Source: Gemmatimonadota bacterium
GTDB taxonomy: Bacteria > Gemmatimonadota > Gemmatimonadetes > Gemmatimonadales > Gemmatimonadaceae
Assembly (NCBI GenBank): GCA_003142495.1
Contig: PLMM01000405.1
Location: 14,598 to 20,194, forward strand
Reading direction: 5' to 3'
Length of the DNA: 5,597 nt
Below the pieces are notes generated by a model. That model worked only from the letters and a program-made list of their open reading frames with translations. It was not told the origin of the DNA and made no database searches. Both the position numbers and the translations under genes were made by a program. Each line of letters starts with the position of its first letter. Within the stretch, counting starts at the first letter, position 1. This document shows, one piece after another, positions 5,328 through 5,597 of this stretch.

Positions 5328-5597
5328 TTACGGCGTCTTCGCGGCACGCGCGCTGTCTGCACGCTGCGTTTCCTTCGTGGACGGAATGCCCATGCGAACG
5401 CTGTCGACCGGCGAAACCTGCAGCGGGTCGTGGTTCACGCGAACGGTGTCGACGGGGGTGGCCGAGGAATCCATCTTCATTCCCGACATGCTGGACGAAT
5501 CGGTCGTCGTCGTGGTGGTGGTGGTCGTCGCGCTATCGCCCTGCTGGCTGTGCGTTGGCGTCGGAGCAACCGCGCCGGTGCACAGCCAGCAGGGCGA
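5328..5597 (-). CDS. Thr-rich low-complexity protein, C-terminal part, probably exported
   Basis: A minus-strand frame is open from the window edge to a TAA at 5330-5328, giving 89 residues without a start, so it is 5' partial. From the edge it reads SPCWLCTGAVAPTPTHSQQG, then DSA, nine consecutive Thr (5528-5502), DSSMSGMKMDSS, and a tail with two similar segments, TPVDTVRVNHDPLQ and SPVDSVRMGIPS. The Cys encoded at 5582-5580, followed by TGAVAPTP and a Ser/Thr-rich linker, looks like the start of a mature lipoprotein, but the residues before it lie in the inverted repeat at the window edge and may not be genuine. No family is recognised. Its stop faces the terminator at 5274-5307, which supports a real gene in this orientation. 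Composition (Ser, Thr, Asp, Pro) suits an extracytoplasmic protein. Confidence 0.6.
   Translation of the reverse strand, partial: SPCWLCTGAVAPTPTHSQQGDSATTTTTTTTTDSSSMSGMKMDSSATPVDTVRVNHDPLQVSPVDSVRMGIPSTKETQRADSARAAKTP
5536..5597. repeat. 18-bp perfect inverted repeat ending at the window edge
   Basis: TCGCCCTGCTGGCTGTGC at 5536-5553 is the exact reverse complement of 5580-5597, with 26 bases between. The right arm runs to the very last base, so the repeat may be longer. It lies inside the Thr-rich coding frame. Such a fold-back at the end of a sequence is often a chimeric read or assembly artefact, but a genuine hairpin cannot be excluded. Confidence 0.9.

Noticed and set aside
5101..5362. 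Minus-strand frames overlapping the msrA 3' end and its terminator
   Set aside because: They read through the strong terminator and into msrA antisense; the Thr-rich minus-strand frame ending at 5328 is better placed and terminates before it.

Overview
The window is a GC-rich bacterial stretch carrying six genes, two of them cut by the window edges. The strongly G/C-biased third codon positions, several Sec-exported proteins of unknown function, a DUF4142 lipoprotein and a membrane protein with a spermidine-synthase-like domain would fit a soil or environmental bacterium such as a Gemmatimonadota member. That assignment is inference from style, not from a marker gene. No rRNA, tRNA, CRISPR array or transposase is visible.

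Layout. The window opens inside a plus-strand gene (to 1874) for a membrane-anchored protein with a SAM-binding spermidine-synthase-like domain and a long C-terminal extension. It ends in a strong, probably bidirectional terminator that contains the stop codon. Converging on it is a minus-strand DUF4142 lipoprotein (1916-2539). A divergent intergenic region of about 290 bases follows, with a few palindromes and a weak sigma-54-like site. Next comes a tight plus-strand pair of exported proteins: a 274-residue secreted protein of unknown function (2831-3655) and, 9 bases later, a small secreted Cys-rich protein with the residues of a JAMM/MPN metallopeptidase (3665-4210). After a short gap with a hairpin come a stand-alone degenerate receiver protein (4300-4668) and methionine sulfoxide reductase MsrA (4713-5255), closed by a second perfect symmetric terminator. 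The last gene (minus strand, 5328 to beyond the end) encodes the tail of a Thr-rich, probably exported protein and runs into an 18-bp perfect inverted repeat that ends exactly at the window edge.

How the genes relate. Most look like independent small transcription units of envelope or housekeeping type, insulated by two terminators placed between convergent genes. The only likely operon is the secreted protein plus JAMM-like protein. The most unusual items are the exported JAMM-like protein, the receiver that has lost its acidic pair and lysine, and the terminal fold-back repeat, which may be an assembly artefact. I do not see a clear multi-gene novel system.
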